Of a stretch of DNA of 64,000 nt, positions 51,291 to 60,559 are shown in pieces. How positions within the stretch are numbered: the first letter of the stretch is position 1; every line of letters starts with the position of its first letter. The position numbers were made by a program, and so were the translations under genes. The stretch is from NCBI GenBank assembly GCA_003963365.1, contig RXJG01000003.1, positions 127,543 through 191,542 on the forward strand. Reading direction: 5' to 3'. Below the pieces are notes generated by a model. It saw nothing but the letters and a program-made list of their open reading frames with translations. It was not told where the DNA came from and did not search any database. This DNA is from Sphingobacteriales bacterium (lineage in GTDB: Bacteria; Bacteroidota; Bacteroidia; Chitinophagales; Chitinophagaceae).

Positions 51291-53366
51291 TTAAGATACT
51301 CCTGACCCGGAATTAATTACATTCTCCGGTTTTACAAAATGCAGTTTACCTTCTGCATCTTCTGCCATTAAGATCATTCCATTACTTTCTATTCCTCTCA
51401 TTTTGCGTGGAGCAAGATTAGCAACTACCACTACCTGCTTTCCAACAATATCTTCGGGTTTAAAATGCAGGGCAATGCCAGATACAATTGTTCTTTTTTC
51501 AAAAGCCAAATCAATCTCCAGCTTTAATAACTTATCAGCCTTTTCTACTTTTTCTGCCGAAAGTATTGTTCCCACTTTCAAATCAATCTTTGCAAAATCA
51601 TCAAACTGGATAGCTGGTTTCAGGTTGTTAGTTACTGGTTTCTCATCCTGAGTATTGTCAACTGGTTTTACTAAACCACTTTTCAATTTTTCTACCTGAG
51701 TTGTCACTTCTGCATCTTCAATTTTACGGAATAACAATTCAGGTGCTCTTAATGAATATCCTACACTCAGCAATTTCAATTTACCTGCATTTTCCCAATC
51801 GAGCATCTTATCCACCACTTTCATCATGTTCAACATTTTCTTGGCCGTATTTGGTAAGAAAGGATTAATGAAGATTGCAAGATTCGCTGTCAACTGCAAA
51901 CATAAATGAAGTGTGTTATCAATCGATTTTTGAACCGTAGGGTTTTCTGCCAAACTCTTTGCCACAATCCATGGTTCTTTCTTCTGCATGTACTGATTAC
52001 CCTTTCTGCTCAAATCAATCACTTCATACAATGCATCCCTGAATTTGTATTCTTCGAGATTATTTTGAATTTTGAATTTTGAATTTTGAATTTCTTCCAT
52101 TATCCACTTGTCCTCAGCATCTAAAACATCTTCATGCAGTTTCGGAACTTTTCCACCACATAGTTTATGCATCAGCACAAATGTCCTGTTCACAAAATTT
52201 CCAAAGATGGAAACCAGTTCGTTGTTATTCCTGTCCTGGAAATCTTTCCAGGTAAAATCATTGTCTTTTGTTTCAGGTGCATTGGCACATAACACATAAC
52301 GCAGTACATCTTCGCAACCCGGAAAATCTTTAATGTACTCATGCACCCACACCGCCCAATTGCGACTGGTAGAAACTTTATCTCCTTCAATATTTAAAAA
52401 CTCATTGGCAGGAACGTTATCGGGCAACACAAAATTGCCATGTGCTTTCAGCATCGCCGGGAAAATGATGCAATGGAACACGATATTATCTTTTCCTATA
52501 AAATGAACCAGCTTAGTATCTTCTTTACACCAGTAATCATCCCATTTATCAGTTAATTCTTTTGTGGCAGAGATATAACCAATCGGCGCATCAAACCATA
52601 CATACAATACTTTTCCTTCTGCATCCGGCAACGGCACTTTAATTCCCCAGTTGCTGTCACGGGTCATAGCTCTTGACTGCAAACCATTATCCAACCAACT
52701 CTTACACTGACCATAAACATTATTCTTCCATTCCTTATGTCCTTCAATAATCCATTCCTTTAGCCAGGGTTCGTAGTTCTGTAAAGGAAAATACCAGTGT
52801 TTGGTTTTTCTTTTTACCGGCACTGCATCACTCAATGCACTGCGTGGATTAATTAATTGCTCCGGGCTTAAAGAAGAACCACATTTCTCACACTGATCAC
52901 CGTATGCATTTGGATTGGCACAAACAGGACAAGTACCAACAATATATCTGTCAGCTAAAAATGTTTTTGCCTTTTCATCGTAATACTGCTCGGTTTCTTT
53001 TTCCTCAAACAAACCATCATCATATAATTTCCTGAAGAAGTTAGCAGCCGTTTCATGATGCACTTTATTGGAAGTGCGGGAATAGATATCGAATGAAATT
53101 CCCATCTGCTCAAAACTCTCTTTTATGAGAGCATGATATTTATCAACTACCTGTTGCGGAGTAACACCTTCTTTCATGGCACGGATGGTGATAGGCACGC
53201 CATGTTCATCACTCCCGCCAATAAATTTGATATCTCTTTTCTGAGCCCTTTTATAACGAACATAAATATCCGCCGGGATATAACATCCTGCCAGGTGACC
53301 GATATGCACCGGTCCGTTAGCATAAGGCAATGCTGCAGTAACTAATATTCTTTTATAATCTTTCAT
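51291..53366 (-). CDS. metG: Methionyl-tRNA synthetase with C-terminal tRNA-binding domain
   Basis: 691 residues from ATG 53366 ([20 protein letters not shown]), preceded by AAGGAAGGGAA, a good ribosome-binding context; an open frame extends upstream to 53444 but is unlike the family. HIGH-type motif is HIGHLAG, the KMSKS loop reads VSTSR (normal in this clade), and a zinc knuckle [17 protein letters not shown] is present. The C-terminal ~110 residues are a Trbp111/EMAP-like domain ([20 protein letters not shown]) that dimerises and binds tRNA. Oddity: the peptide [12 protein letters not shown] about two-thirds along is coded by four tandem TTTTGAA heptamers (52063-52090), an in-frame simple-repeat insertion. 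Confidence 0.97.
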   Translation of the reverse strand: MKDYKRILVTAALPYANGPVHIGHLAGCYIPADIYVRYKRAQKRDIKFIGGSDEHGVPITIRAMKEGVTPQQVVDKYHALIKESFEQMGISFDIYSRTSNKVHHETAANFFRKLYDDGLFEEKETEQYYDEKAKTFLADRYIVGTCPVCANPNAYGDQCEKCGSSLSPEQLINPRSALSDAVPVKRKTKHWYFPLQNYEPWLKEWIIEGHKEWKNNVYGQCKSWLDNGLQSRAMTRDSNWGIKVPLPDAEGKVLYVWFDAPIGYISATKELTDKWDDYWCKEDTKLVHFIGKDNIVFHCIIFPAMLKAHGNFVLPDNVPANEFLNIEGDKVSTSRNWAVWVHEYIKDFPGCEDVLRYVLCANAPETKDNDFTWKDFQDRNNNELVSIFGNFVNRTFVLMHKLCGGKVPKLHEDVLDAEDKWIMEEIQNSKFKIQNNLEEYKFRDALYEVIDLSRKGNQYMQKKEPWIVAKSLAENPTVQKSIDNTLHLCLQLTANLAIFINPFLPNTAKKMLNMMKVVDKMLDWENAGKLKLLSVGYSLRAPELLFRKIEDAEVTTQVEKLKSGLVKPVDNTQDEKPVTNNLKPAIQFDDFAKIDLKVGTILSAEKVEKADKLLKLEIDLAFEKRTIVSGIALHFKPEDIVGKQVVVVANLAPRKMRGIESNGMILMAEDAEGKLHFVKPENVINSGSGVS
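52063..52090. repeat. Heptanucleotide tandem repeat inside metG
   Basis: Four exact copies of TTTTGAA plus TTT. Seven is not a multiple of three, so gain or loss of one unit would shift the metG frame, while three units (21 bp) would keep it. Confidence 0.85.
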
Positions 53367-53497
53367 TTCCCTTCCTTGCTTAATTAAGGGTGCAAAAATA
53401 CCGGAAATAAAGGCTTTACCCAAACTGGTTAAGGAGTGATTCAAGTAAGTCTTTTATTCACTAAATTGGGAAGCTTTAGAAACCCAGCATAGTTAGG

Positions 53498-54811
53498 ATG
53501 TCGGTTATAATTATTTTAGTTTGTATTGTATTGCTTGTTTTGCTCATTACCTGGTTAAAGTTTAACCCATTTCTTGCCTTTCTTATTATTTCCATTTTAG
53601 CAGGTTTGTTATTAGGCATCCCGGTAACGCAGGTTACGCAATCTGTAAAGAAAGGAATTGGTGATATATTGGGTGAACTATTTATTATTATTGGATTGGG
53701 AGCTATGATGGGAAAATTAGTTGCTGAAACAGGTGCGGCACAAAGAATTTCTGATGAACTGATAAAATTATTTGGAGAAAAATATATTCGCTGGGCAATG
53801 ATGCTCACAGGTTTTATTGCAGGCATTCCTCTTTTTTATAATGTGGGGTTTGTGTTATTGGTGCCCTTGGTATTTTCTGTTTATTACCGGATTAAATTAC
53901 CAGCTGTTTATTTGGGTCTTCCATTAATTGCTTCCTTATCGGTAACACATGGTTTCTTACCGCCACATCCTTCACCTACTGCATTGGTTGCACAGTTCAA
54001 TGCTGATCTTGGTAAAACATTATTGTATGGACTAATCATTGCAATACCCACTGTAATTGTTGCAGGTTTACTTTATTCGAAAACTTTAAAAAATATTGTA
54101 ACTGTTCCTATCAAAACATTTGAAGCAACCAATATTCCCGCAGATAAATTACCGGGTGCATTCAATAGTTTTATTTCTGCATTATTACCTGTGATTTTTT
54201 TAGCTTTATCAACACTGTTGCCTGCTATCAATATTGAAAACAACAGCATTAAAAAAGTACTTCAGTTTTTTGGCGATCCTGTTATTGTAATGTTGTTTTC
54301 ATTACTGATCATCACTTTTACATTAGGAACAGGTACAAAAAGATCATTAAAAGAAATAATGAATTACTACGGAGACGCTATTAAAGATGTATCGCTCATT
54401 TTATTAGTGGTGGCCGGTGCCGGTGCTTTAAAACAAGTGATGGTTGACAGTGGTGTTAGTGCTTCTATTGGAGACTTATTAAAAACATGGCCGGTACATC
54501 CTTTATTTTTAGGATGGTTGATCGCCGCCATTATTCGGGTAAGTATGGGTTCAGCTACCGTAGCAGGGTTAACAGCTGCTGGAATTATTGCACCAACATT
54601 AGCCGTGCTGCATGTTAATCCAAGCCTGATGGTTTTATCTATCGGTGCCGGCAGTTTGATGTTTTCGCATGTAAATGATGCCGGTTTCTGGATGTTTAAA
54701 GAATATTTTAATCTCAGCATTAAACAAACCATTCGTTCCTGGTCATTGATGGAAACATTGGTTTCTGTTTGCGGATTAGTTGGTGTATTTATATTGAATT
54801 ACTTTTTATAA
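53498..54811 (+). CDS. GntP family proton-coupled permease
   Basis: 437 residues with about 12 membrane helices. The family motifs LGLGAMMGKLVAETGAAQRI (in two halves), AGIPLFYNVGFVLL, SVTHGFLPPHPSPTA and GAGSLMFSHVNDAGFW match GntP/DsdX-type carriers. These take up gluconate, glycerate or D-serine. The neighbours (RidA, a D-threonine aldolase/D-serine dehydratase-like enzyme and a dipeptidase) favour a D-amino acid such as D-serine over gluconate, but that is inference. First gene of a plus-strand operon; the next gene starts 9 bp downstream. Confidence 0.93.
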   Translation: MSVIIILVCIVLLVLLITWLKFNPFLAFLIISILAGLLLGIPVTQVTQSVKKGIGDILGELFIIIGLGAMMGKLVAETGAAQRISDELIKLFGEKYIRWAMMLTGFIAGIPLFYNVGFVLLVPLVFSVYYRIKLPAVYLGLPLIASLSVTHGFLPPHPSPTALVAQFNADLGKTLLYGLIIAIPTVIVAGLLYSKTLKNIVTVPIKTFEATNIPADKLPGAFNSFISALLPVIFLALSTLLPAINIENNSIKKVLQFFGDPVIVMLFSLLIITFTLGTGTKRSLKEIMNYYGDAIKDVSLILLVVAGAGALKQVMVDSGVSASIGDLLKTWPVHPLFLGWLIAAIIRVSMGSATVAGLTAAGIIAPTLAVLHVNPSLMVLSIGAGSLMFSHVNDAGFWMFKEYFNLSIKQTIRSWSLMETLVSVCGLVGVFILNYFL

Positions 54812-54820
54812 AATCTATTT

Positions 54821-55282
54821 ATGACGATTGAAGAAAAATTATTAGAGCTTGGTTACCGCTTACCAAACATCCCACCTTCCAAAGGAATTTATAAGTCCTG
54901 TTTAGTTGATGGCAAACATGTTTATGTGTCAGGGCATGTTTCATTGAATGAAGATGGTTCTTACATCACCGGTAAGCTGGGAAAAGATATTTCAGATGAA
55001 GCTGGGAAAGCCGCAGCCCGTCAATGCGGATTAGCCATTCTTGTTTCATTGAAAAAAGAATTGGGCGACCTGGATAAAATAAAAAGAGTGATAAAATTAC
55101 TGGGCATGGTAAATGCTGTTCCCGAGTATGAAAAACATCCGGTGGTGATCAATGGTTGCAGCGAATTATTTGTAGAACTCTGGGGAGACGACAATGGCAA
55201 AGGAGTTCGCAGCGCCGTTGGTATGGGATCGTTACCTAATAATGTATCGGTTGAAATAGAAGCTATGTTTGAACTGAAATAA
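54821..55282 (+). CDS. RidA family (YjgF/YER057c-like) enamine/imine deaminase
   Basis: 153 residues of the long RidA type that aligns with chorismate-mutase-like YjgF proteins. Conserved VYVSGHVSLNEDGS, AARQCGLAILVSLKKELGDLD, INGCSELFVELWGD and RSAVGMGSLPNNVSVEIEAM. RidA proteins hydrolyse reactive 2-aminoacrylate or 2-aminocrotonate released by PLP dehydratases of serine or threonine, yielding pyruvate or 2-oxobutyrate. Placement just before a PLP enzyme that may release exactly such products fits well. It is 3 bp from the next start codon. Confidence 0.92.
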   Translation: MTIEEKLLELGYRLPNIPPSKGIYKSCLVDGKHVYVSGHVSLNEDGSYITGKLGKDISDEAGKAAARQCGLAILVSLKKELGDLDKIKRVIKLLGMVNAVPEYEKHPVVINGCSELFVELWGDDNGKGVRSAVGMGSLPNNVSVEIEAMFELK

Positions 55283-55285
55283 AGA

Positions 55286-56395
55286 ATGATGATGAAAGAT
55301 GCACACAACTGGTTTGAAATTGAAAATGTAAACGAACTGGATTCTCCTTCATTAGTAGTTTTTGTAGAAAGAGTAAAACACAATATTCAATTAGCCATTG
55401 AAATGATTGGTGATGTAAATCGTTTACGTCCGCATATTAAAACTAATAAATCACCCGATGTGGCAAAGCTGATGTTGGAGGCTGGTATCACAAAATTCAA
55501 GTGTGCCACCATTGCTGAAGCTGAGATGCTGGCTCAATGCAATGCACCGGATGTATTACTCGCCTATCAGCCACTCGGGCCAAAACTCAAACGCTTTATT
55601 GAACTCATTAAAAAATATCCATCCACAAAATTCAGTTGTCTTACAGACAATGCGGAAGCAGCAACTGAGCAATCAGGAACATTTGAAACAAATGGATTAG
55701 CTGTTCCTGTGTATATGGATATTAATGTTGGCATGAATCGTACCGGCATTATTCCAGATGCGAAAGCTGTTGAATTAGCTGATCACTGCAAAAAATTAAA
55801 GGGTATTAAGCTTATTGGTTTGCATGCATATGATGGACACATTCGTGATGCGGACTATGAATTAAAAAAACAACATTGTGATAAAGCTTTTGCTTTGGTA
55901 AAAAAATTGAATGATCAGTTGCAATTGCCTACAATCATCATGGGTGGTTCACCGGCATTCTCTGTGCATTGCAAAAGAGAACATATTGAATGCAGTCCCG
56001 GCACATTTGTTTACTGGGATAAAGGCTATCATGATCTTTGTCCTGAGCAAAAATTTTTACCGGCTGCAGTATTAGTAACACGGATCATATCATTCCCTAC
56101 GGCCGGAAGAATATGCACGGACCTTGGGCATAAATCTGTAGCTGCAGAAAATGATATCAGCAAAAGAGTTTTCTTTTTAAATGTGGAAGGATTAAAACCT
56201 GTCGGGCAAAGTGAAGAACATTTGGTTTTAGAGACTGCCCATCCGGAAAATTTTAAAACAGGACAAGTGTTATATGGCCTGCCATATCATGTTTGTCCCA
56301 CAGTAGCACTGTATGAAAGAGTCATCACCATCGAAAACAATAAAGTAAGTGGTGAATGGAAAACAATTGCAAGAGACAGAAAAATAAGTTTGTAG
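55286..56395 (+). CDS. D-threonine aldolase / D-serine dehydratase-like PLP enzyme
   Basis: 369 residues; three ATG codons in a row open the gene. Alanine-racemase-like TIM barrel at the N-terminus with DSPSLVVFVERVKHNI and LRPHIKTNKS, whose first lysine (about K52) should carry PLP. MDINVGMNRTGI and GLHAYDGHI follow. The C-terminal beta domain contains LPYHVCPTVALYE, and its HxC pair matches the metal ligands of D-threonine aldolases and eukaryotic-type D-serine dehydratases. The reaction is therefore cleavage of D-threonine (aldehyde plus glycine) or dehydration of D-serine; the two cannot be separated by eye, but the neighbouring RidA favours dehydration. Confidence 0.9.
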   Translation: MMMKDAHNWFEIENVNELDSPSLVVFVERVKHNIQLAIEMIGDVNRLRPHIKTNKSPDVAKLMLEAGITKFKCATIAEAEMLAQCNAPDVLLAYQPLGPKLKRFIELIKKYPSTKFSCLTDNAEAATEQSGTFETNGLAVPVYMDINVGMNRTGIIPDAKAVELADHCKKLKGIKLIGLHAYDGHIRDADYELKKQHCDKAFALVKKLNDQLQLPTIIMGGSPAFSVHCKREHIECSPGTFVYWDKGYHDLCPEQKFLPAAVLVTRIISFPTAGRICTDLGHKSVAAENDISKRVFFLNVEGLKPVGQSEEHLVLETAHPENFKTGQVLYGLPYHVCPTVALYERVITIENNKVSGEWKTIARDRKISL

Positions 56396-56476
56396 TTTTT
56401 GTTTTATAGTGTGTGGTGAATGACCACCACAGTTTTTATAAATCAAACTATAAACTTCAAACCATAAACTATCAAC

Positions 56477-57547
56477 ATGTTTATATTTGATGCCCATCTT
56501 GATCTTGCCATGAATGCGATGGAATGGAACCGTGATCTTACCAGGCCTGTTAAACAAATCAATCAGAGAGAAGCAGGCTTAACAGATAAGCCAGACCGTG
56601 GCAATGCCGTAGTTAGTTTACCTGAATTAAGAAAAGGAAATATTGGCCTGGTGGTTGCGACACAGGTTGCCCGTTATGTTTCACCCAAAAGTTCATTACA
56701 AGGCTGGCACTCACCACAACAGGCATGGGCACAAACACAGGCACAACTGGCATGGTATAAAACAATGGAAGCAGCAGGAGAAATGAAACAGGTAATTGAT
56801 CTGTCTTCATTAAAATCGCATCTAAAAAACTGGAATAATTCAAAAAACAATACTAAAAAACCTGTTGGCTACATTTTAAGTTTGGAAGGCGCTGATTCAT
56901 TAATCACTGTTGATCATTTAGAGAAAGCTTATGAATATGGATTAAGAGCAGTAGGCCCTGCCCATTACGGACCCGGACGTTATGCCAATGGAACCAATGC
57001 AACTGGAAAAATGAAAGCCAATGGAATTGCTTTGCTGAAAAAGATGGAAGCACTAAATATTATTTTAGATGCAACACATTTATGCGATGATGCTTTCTGG
57101 CAGGCGATGGATCATTTTAACGGGCCGGTGTGGGCCAGTCATAATAACTGCCGGTCAATTGTCAATCATAATCGCCAGTTTAGTGATGAGATGATAAAAG
57201 AGTTAATCAGCAGAGGAGCAGTTATTGGTGCATCGATGGATGCGTGGATGATAGTGCCCGGTTGGGTAAAAGGCAAATCCACACCAAAGAAAATGAAATG
57301 TAATCTCGACAGAGTCATTGATCACATTGATCATGTCTGTCAAATAGCTGGCAATTCGAATCATGCAGGAATTGGTTCTGACCTTGATGGTGCTTTTGGA
57401 AAAGAGCAGTGTCCGTATGATATCAATACGATCAGCGATCTTAAAAAAATCCCTTCTCTATTTAAGAAAAGAGGTTACACGAATGATGATATTGAAAAAA
57501 TCATGAACAGGAACTGGGTTAGTTTTCTTGAAAGAACATGGAGCTAA
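56477..57547 (+). CDS. M19 family membrane dipeptidase-like (renal dipeptidase type)
   Basis: 356 residues, no signal peptide, so cytoplasmic. Zinc ligands appear in order: HxD in FDAHLDLAM, the Glu of LSLEGADSL, His in DATHLCDDAFW and in VWASHNNCRS, then the Asp in IGSDLDGAFG. M19 enzymes hydrolyse dipeptides and tolerate a D-residue at the C-terminal side. Coming 81 bp after the D-amino-acid PLP enzyme, it could release D-amino acids from imported dipeptides. The metal site looks complete and active. Confidence 0.93.
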   Translation: MFIFDAHLDLAMNAMEWNRDLTRPVKQINQREAGLTDKPDRGNAVVSLPELRKGNIGLVVATQVARYVSPKSSLQGWHSPQQAWAQTQAQLAWYKTMEAAGEMKQVIDLSSLKSHLKNWNNSKNNTKKPVGYILSLEGADSLITVDHLEKAYEYGLRAVGPAHYGPGRYANGTNATGKMKANGIALLKKMEALNIILDATHLCDDAFWQAMDHFNGPVWASHNNCRSIVNHNRQFSDEMIKELISRGAVIGASMDAWMIVPGWVKGKSTPKKMKCNLDRVIDHIDHVCQIAGNSNHAGIGSDLDGAFGKEQCPYDINTISDLKKIPSLFKKRGYTNDDIEKIMNRNWVSFLERTWS

Positions 57548-57561
57548 AATAATTTTCCTCT

Positions 57562-57592
57562 AAAAAAATGCCCCGGCTTTATGCCGGGGCTT
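57562..57592 (-). terminator. Strong terminator at the end of the GH3-side transcript
   Basis: GCCCCGGC/GCCGGGGC (57570-57577, 57583-57590), perfect 8-bp stem with 5-nt loop. ATTTTTTTAG follows on the minus strand; on the plus strand only TTATTGC follows, so it works better for the minus strand. Confidence 0.85.
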
Positions 57593-57665
57593 ATTGCTAA
57601 AAAACAAGCGAGAGTATATCAATTAACAAAATTTATAAAAACCTGGTTAAAGGCTTTCGAAGGCT

Positions 57666-57918
57666 TTATTTGAATTTATTTTCATCCAATCTGAAGAAAC
57701 GAGCAGCATTATTAAAGAATATATCACGTTTCTGTTCAAAGAACAGATAGTTTGCTTTTTCAATTACACCGATAGAAGTTTCCAGCAAACCGGGCCATAT
57801 TATGAGATCTGAGCCATACATGATCCTTTTTCCAAAACCAGCCGTACAAGTCTTTAATATAATCGTTTACTTCTGCGAGTGGATAATTTCCTATCATTCC
57901 TGCAACATCTGCACTGTA
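57666..57918 (-). pseudogene. Frameshifted 3' remnant of an amidohydrolase-family gene
   Basis: Immediately after the GH3 stop codon the minus strand reads ADVAGMIGNYPLAEVNDYIK, then needs a frame change within ~15 bases, and continues AGFGKRIMYGSDLIIWPG ... QKRDIFFNNAARFFRLD to a TAA at 57666-57668. These are the last ~80 residues of amidohydrolase_2 TIM-barrel proteins (the RIMYGSD and NNAARFxRL motifs are diagnostic). The 5' two thirds are missing and the remainder is frameshifted, so it is a dead gene. The abrupt junction with the GH3 gene indicates a deletion. Confidence 0.82.
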
Positions 57919-60246
57919 TTATTTCTTTTTATACTTGATTACCCTCGCATCTTTAATCACACCTTTCCAGTTTAAGCCATAAGCGAAATCATAAGAATGA
58001 CCTTCGCTGTCTTTGTAAGGTTTCATATCCTGCGGTACATCTTCTTTTTGCGTTTCTACTGTTTGCATGTCTGCAGGCATTTGAAATGGCAACAAACCGG
58101 ATGGTTCTGTTTTGCCGGATAGAATATCCATCAATGCCTGGTCCTGCACACCGAATGAAACTACAAGCCCTTCTATCTTTGATTCAAACTCTGCCACAAC
58201 AGCAGGATTAGTTAGCGCCATACAAACGATAACTGGTTTGCCATTCATCGCTGCTTTCGTATCAAGTATATTTTTGAGATCCGCTACATTATTTGCAGTA
58301 ACCGTTTTGCCTTTATAAGAACGATTTTTAATTGTTGGATCAATAACAGGATCTCCGGCTGCAATACTTTGCTCTCTTGCATCAGCCGCACTGTATGCGC
58401 CATATTGCAAACTGATAGGCACATAACCATTGCCACCATTCTTTCTGTCATCACTGCTATAACCAACACCACCGTTTGGTCCTTTCACAAACACGATCGC
58501 CATATCTGCTTTAGAAGGATCTTCTGTTACATTGAAATATTTTTGTACAATATTGATGTTAACCGGGTATTCAACACGTTCAGGTGTCGTATTACCAAAC
58601 CAATCTCTTGCTGCAGGAACTGTACGTTTGGGTATATAAACTGTTTTTGTTTTTGCAATCGGCAAGATATTGCTCTTGTTCTTCAGCATTACAATCGATT
58701 TTAATTGCGCATCATAACCGGCTTTCATGAAATCTGCATTGCCAACCGTTTTTGTTGATTGTGCAGGATCGAGATATGGATTTTCAAATAATCCAACCTG
58801 GAAAATATTTCGTAACAATCTTACGGCTGATTGTTCAAAGCGTTGACGCATCCATTGTTCACCATGTTCTTTTACACCCATTTGATATGCTTCCAATACA
58901 GGACCAGCAACATTATTACCACCAAATTGGTCAACACCTGCCATCAATACTTTGTAATGTCTTTCAGCAACAGAAAGTTTTTCAACACCCCATGACTTAC
59001 CCATGAACATATCAGGTGTTTTTCCCTCATCTGCTGTTATTAACCAGTCTGTACAAACAACACCATCATAATGATATTTTGTTCTAAGCAGATCAGTAAT
59101 TAAATATTTGCTGTAACCATTCCCAACATTCTCATGATTCTTTGTATCCTGGTTATAGGAAATAGTATAGTAAGGCATTACTGCAGCAGCTTCTTTTGTT
59201 TTGCCATTTAATTTAAACCCACCGTCAACAAATGGTTTCAACTGTGTTTGAAAATTATTACCGGGATATACTGCAAATTTTCCGTAAGCAAAATGAGCAT
59301 CACGACCACCTTCTTCAGGACCGCCACTGGGCCAGTGCTTCACCATAGCATTAACACTATGAAAACCCCAACCATTTTTTATTTCAAAAGAACCCGTTGA
59401 TGTTTGGAATCCGTCAACATAAGCTCTTGCCATGTCAGTGGCAAGTGGTGGATTTTCTCCAAATGTTCCATTAAACCTGTTCCATCTTGGCTCTGTTGCC
59501 AGATCTATTTGTGGTGATAATGCAGTTGCAATTCCAAGTGCTCTGTATTCCTGCGCCGCTATATAACCAAAATTTTGAACGATAGAGGGATTAAATGTTG
59601 CAGCCATTCCAATTGATTCAGGCCACATAGATATTGCTCCGCCAGAGCCTAAATTATATTCCGCATTTGCAACAACACCGTTACGGGGATCCGAACTGTT
59701 GTTTGCCGGAATACCCAAGCCAAGTGCTTCAACAAATGCCTGCACATTGTTATTCCATTTTGCTGCAACTTCGGGACTGAGCACACGTGTTATCAACACA
59801 TGCCGCAGGTTATCCTCTTTTAAAAATTTCTTTTGCTGATCACTTATATCATAGGGCTGCATGCCGCTTGAATCGATTGGTTTGCCACCATAAGTACCAG
59901 CGCCGAAGCCCCTTGCATTGGCGGGTATTGCCTGGTGTGCACTGTATAACATCAAACCAGCAATTTGTTCAACCGACATTTTTGATGCAAGATCTTTTGC
60001 ACGGACATCAACAGGTAAACGCCAGTCTTCATATTTATCCAGCTTACCGTTTTTATTCAGGTCTTTAAATGCAAAACCATCAACAGTAATAATCTTAACA
60101 CCAGATGTAAGTGAATATCCCAATGTTTGTCCGCCTTTGTTGGTTACAATGGAGATATTATCCCTGGTTACTTCTGTCCATTTTTGTTGTGCAAAAACCG
60201 TTACAGACAGAAATACAATACCAGAAAATGAAATGATCTTTTTCAT
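57919..60246 (-). CDS. Exported GH3 family glycosidase (beta-glucosidase type)
   Basis: 775 residues. Signal peptide (IISFSGIVFLSVTVFAQ), a short beta region, then an EF-hand-like calcium loop DLNKNGKLDKYED (62-74) of the kind often seen before GH3 barrels in this subfamily. The TIM barrel carries LSPQIDLATEPRWNR, MVKHWPSGGPEEGGRD and the catalytic nucleophile D400 in YDGVVCTDWL. The alpha/beta sandwich domain follows (MLKNKSNILPIAKTKTVYIP). It ends without a fibronectin-III-like domain. It should remove beta-linked glucose or xylose from the non-reducing end of oligosaccharides in the periplasm. The second GH3 gene of the region is at 63234. Confidence 0.93.
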   Translation of the reverse strand: MKKIISFSGIVFLSVTVFAQQKWTEVTRDNISIVTNKGGQTLGYSLTSGVKIITVDGFAFKDLNKNGKLDKYEDWRLPVDVRAKDLASKMSVEQIAGLMLYSAHQAIPANARGFGAGTYGGKPIDSSGMQPYDISDQQKKFLKEDNLRHVLITRVLSPEVAAKWNNNVQAFVEALGLGIPANNSSDPRNGVVANAEYNLGSGGAISMWPESIGMAATFNPSIVQNFGYIAAQEYRALGIATALSPQIDLATEPRWNRFNGTFGENPPLATDMARAYVDGFQTSTGSFEIKNGWGFHSVNAMVKHWPSGGPEEGGRDAHFAYGKFAVYPGNNFQTQLKPFVDGGFKLNGKTKEAAAVMPYYTISYNQDTKNHENVGNGYSKYLITDLLRTKYHYDGVVCTDWLITADEGKTPDMFMGKSWGVEKLSVAERHYKVLMAGVDQFGGNNVAGPVLEAYQMGVKEHGEQWMRQRFEQSAVRLLRNIFQVGLFENPYLDPAQSTKTVGNADFMKAGYDAQLKSIVMLKNKSNILPIAKTKTVYIPKRTVPAARDWFGNTTPERVEYPVNINIVQKYFNVTEDPSKADMAIVFVKGPNGGVGYSSDDRKNGGNGYVPISLQYGAYSAADAREQSIAAGDPVIDPTIKNRSYKGKTVTANNVADLKNILDTKAAMNGKPVIVCMALTNPAVVAEFESKIEGLVVSFGVQDQALMDILSGKTEPSGLLPFQMPADMQTVETQKEDVPQDMKPYKDSEGHSYDFAYGLNWKGVIKDARVIKYKKK

Positions 60247-60288
60247 TTTTGAAATTTTATAAATTATGGTAGAATAATAAACTGGTTT

Positions 60289-60439
60289 TTATTTCTTTTC
60301 ATTCAAATGCTTTTGCCATTTATCTATAAATTCAAAACCACTTACTCCTTCAATTGGTTTTTACTACCGTATTATCTTTTTGAGAAAATACATTTAATAC
60401 AACCACCAATAAGGACAGAAGGCTGAAAAATCTTTTCAT
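60289..60439 (-). pseudogene. Internally deleted remnant of a small exported-protein gene
   Basis: On the minus strand ATG at 60437-60439 opens a good signal peptide (MKRFFSLLSLLVVVLNVFSQ) and KDNTVVKTN, then hits a stop. In another frame right after it, IEGVSGFEFIDKWQKHLNEKK runs to a stop at 60289-60291, looking like a natural C-terminus. Start and end of one gene thus survive within 150 bp, with the middle lost. The family is not recognised. It occupies most of the 313-bp gap upstream of the GH3 gene. Confidence 0.6.
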
Positions 60440-60559
60440 ACAAAAATTTTTCCCGATAGAATTTTTAGATTTTCCTGAATGTAATTTCTAAGCCAAAACA
60501 GGAACTTGAACTGATAATAAATGATTACCGTTTCAAATCCCGTGAAATAATTATTTACC

